This document shows positions 63,233 to 64,000 of a DNA stretch of 64,000 nucleotides, piece by piece. Location of the stretch: the NCBI RefSeq assembly GCF_009765905.1, contig NZ_LMUO01000009.1, positions 756,252 to 820,251 of the forward strand, given 5' to 3'. A program made the translations under genes and the position numbers. Position 1 is the stretch's first letter. Each line of letters opens with the position of its first letter. The stretch is from Mucilaginibacter sp. L196. GTDB lineage: Bacteria > Bacteroidota > Bacteroidia > Sphingobacteriales > Sphingobacteriaceae. Below the pieces are notes generated by a model. That model was not told the origin of the DNA, searched no databases, and was given only the letters and a program-made list of their open reading frames with translations.

Positions 63233-64000
63233 ATGTCGCGCCTAACTAACGATCAGCAAATACGGCAATTAGCCAACCTCGAACTGCTTGCCCGCCAGGT
63301 GGTTGAAGGCTTTGTTACCGGCTTGCACCAAAGTCCGTTTCACGGGTTTTCGGTAGAGTTTGCCGAGCATCGCCTGTACAACAACGGCGAATCAGTAAAA
63401 AATATCGACTGGAAACTACTTGCCCGTACCGATAAATTGTTTGTTAAGCAGTTTGAGGAAGAAACCAACCTGCGTTGTTTCCTGCTGTTGGATACCTCAT
63501 CATCCATGAATTTCCCTGAGAAAGGAACCAGCAAACTGGAGTTTTCTATTTACGCAGCGGCATCGCTCATGTACCTGTTCAAAAAACAGCGGGATGCATT
63601 CGGGTTATGCCTGTTTTCGGATAAGATCGATTGGATCAGTGCCGCTAAATCAACAGGCTCGCATCTTTTTTATTTGTATGCGCAACTGGAAAAAGCATAT
63701 AACGAACCCAAAGAAAATACTACGACCGACATAACGGGCGTACTGCATCACATCGCGCAGGAAATCCATCAGCGTTCAATGGTTATTATTTTTAGCGATA
63801 TGCTGGAGAATGGAATGAATGATGAAAAATTGCAAGCGTTGTTCGCGGCCATTCAGCATTTAAAATACAACAAGCACGAGGTAGTTATTTTTAATGTGAC
63901 TGATAAACAAAAGGAGCTCGATTTTAATTTCGATAACCGCCCACACCACTTTATTGATATGGAAAGCGGCGAAAATATAAAAGTACATCCCGGAAAAATA
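63233..64000 (+). CDS. DUF58 domain protein, 3' end cut off
   Basis: At least 256 residues, open to the end of the window. FVTGLHQSPFHGFSVEFAEH and SVKNIDWKLLARTDKLFVKQ are the DUF58 hallmark, then CFLLLDTSSSMNF, a von Willebrand A-like MIDAS with DxSxS. It belongs to the DUF58/MoxR group, which is probably chaperone-like for metal-dependent protein assembly. A moxR partner is not in the window, but the locus continues to the right. ATG at 63233 follows the repeat A copy. Confidence 0.9.
   Translation, partial: MSRLTNDQQIRQLANLELLARQVVEGFVTGLHQSPFHGFSVEFAEHRLYNNGESVKNIDWKLLARTDKLFVKQFEEETNLRCFLLLDTSSSMNFPEKGTSKLEFSIYAAASLMYLFKKQRDAFGLCLFSDKIDWISAAKSTGSHLFYLYAQLEKAYNEPKENTTTDITGVLHHIAQEIHQRSMVIIFSDMLENGMNDEKLQALFAAIQHLKYNKHEVVIFNVTDKQKELDFNFDNRPHHFIDMESGENIKVHPGKI

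Overview
The window looks like a chromosomal segment from a Bacteroidetes bacterium of the family Sphingobacteriaceae, most likely Mucilaginibacter or Pedobacter-like. The reasons are TonB-dependent receptors with a CarboxypepD_reg-like N-terminus, a type IX secretion (T9SS) sorting tail, DUF4136/DUF3810/DUF2911/CWC proteins, near absence of Shine-Dalgarno sequences, promoter boxes of the TAnnTTTG type, and a flexirubin-free carotenoid cluster. No database search was run. All family names come from recognising motifs in the translations.

Layout. 1-2341: a compact, AT-rich defence-like island. A cut-off aGPT-Pplase clade 3-type protein is followed in a tight operon by a ThsB-like TIR protein and an Nmad2 protein; a second TIR protein converges on them. 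The island lies on the 3' side of a tRNA-Asn gene (2561-2634). 2868-7172: a PfkB kinase and a carotenoid locus (crtI diverging from crtB, lycopene cyclase and a small cytochrome b5-like protein). 7220-12219: a DUF4136 lipoprotein, a VWA-like membrane protein, fabG, a CWC protein and an outer-membrane barrel. 12347-16182: class I ribonucleotide reductase nrdB-nrdA behind a cobalamin riboswitch. 16419-30000: housekeeping and transport genes (msrB, sucD, a dicarboxylate symporter, a T9SS glycoside hydrolase, an SDR, a CDF metal exporter, rlmH, a membrane MutS-like ATPase, a TonB-type receptor). 29939-33367: leuS, interrupted in frame by repeat-derived inserts. 33583-37686: tyrosine catabolism (hppD, hmgA, divergent fumarylacetoacetase). 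37946-53306: two ArnT-like glycosyltransferases, tRNA genes' enzymes (CCA-adding enzyme, miaA), a phospholipase C and small genes. 53330-64000: an ECF sigma factor operon, a GNAT-MarR-GNAT locus with a 40-bp palindromic operator, tsaC/sua5, a glycosyltransferase, dapD, an MgtC protein, a porin-like barrel, trxA and the start of a DUF58 protein.

Two things stand out. First, the aGPT-Pplase / TIR / Nmad2 operon with a convergent second TIR protein joins DNA-base-modification families to NAD-type TIR effectors and looks like an uncharacterised anti-phage system. Second, a 35-bp GC-rich repeat is inserted in frame in at least three protein genes. In leuS two inverted copies bracket a complete DUF559 (PD-(D/E)xK, Vsr-like) nuclease domain that has no start or stop of its own, so it is a candidate selfish element that lives inside reading frames. 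Intergenic DNA is also rich in several families of dispersed inverted repeats.
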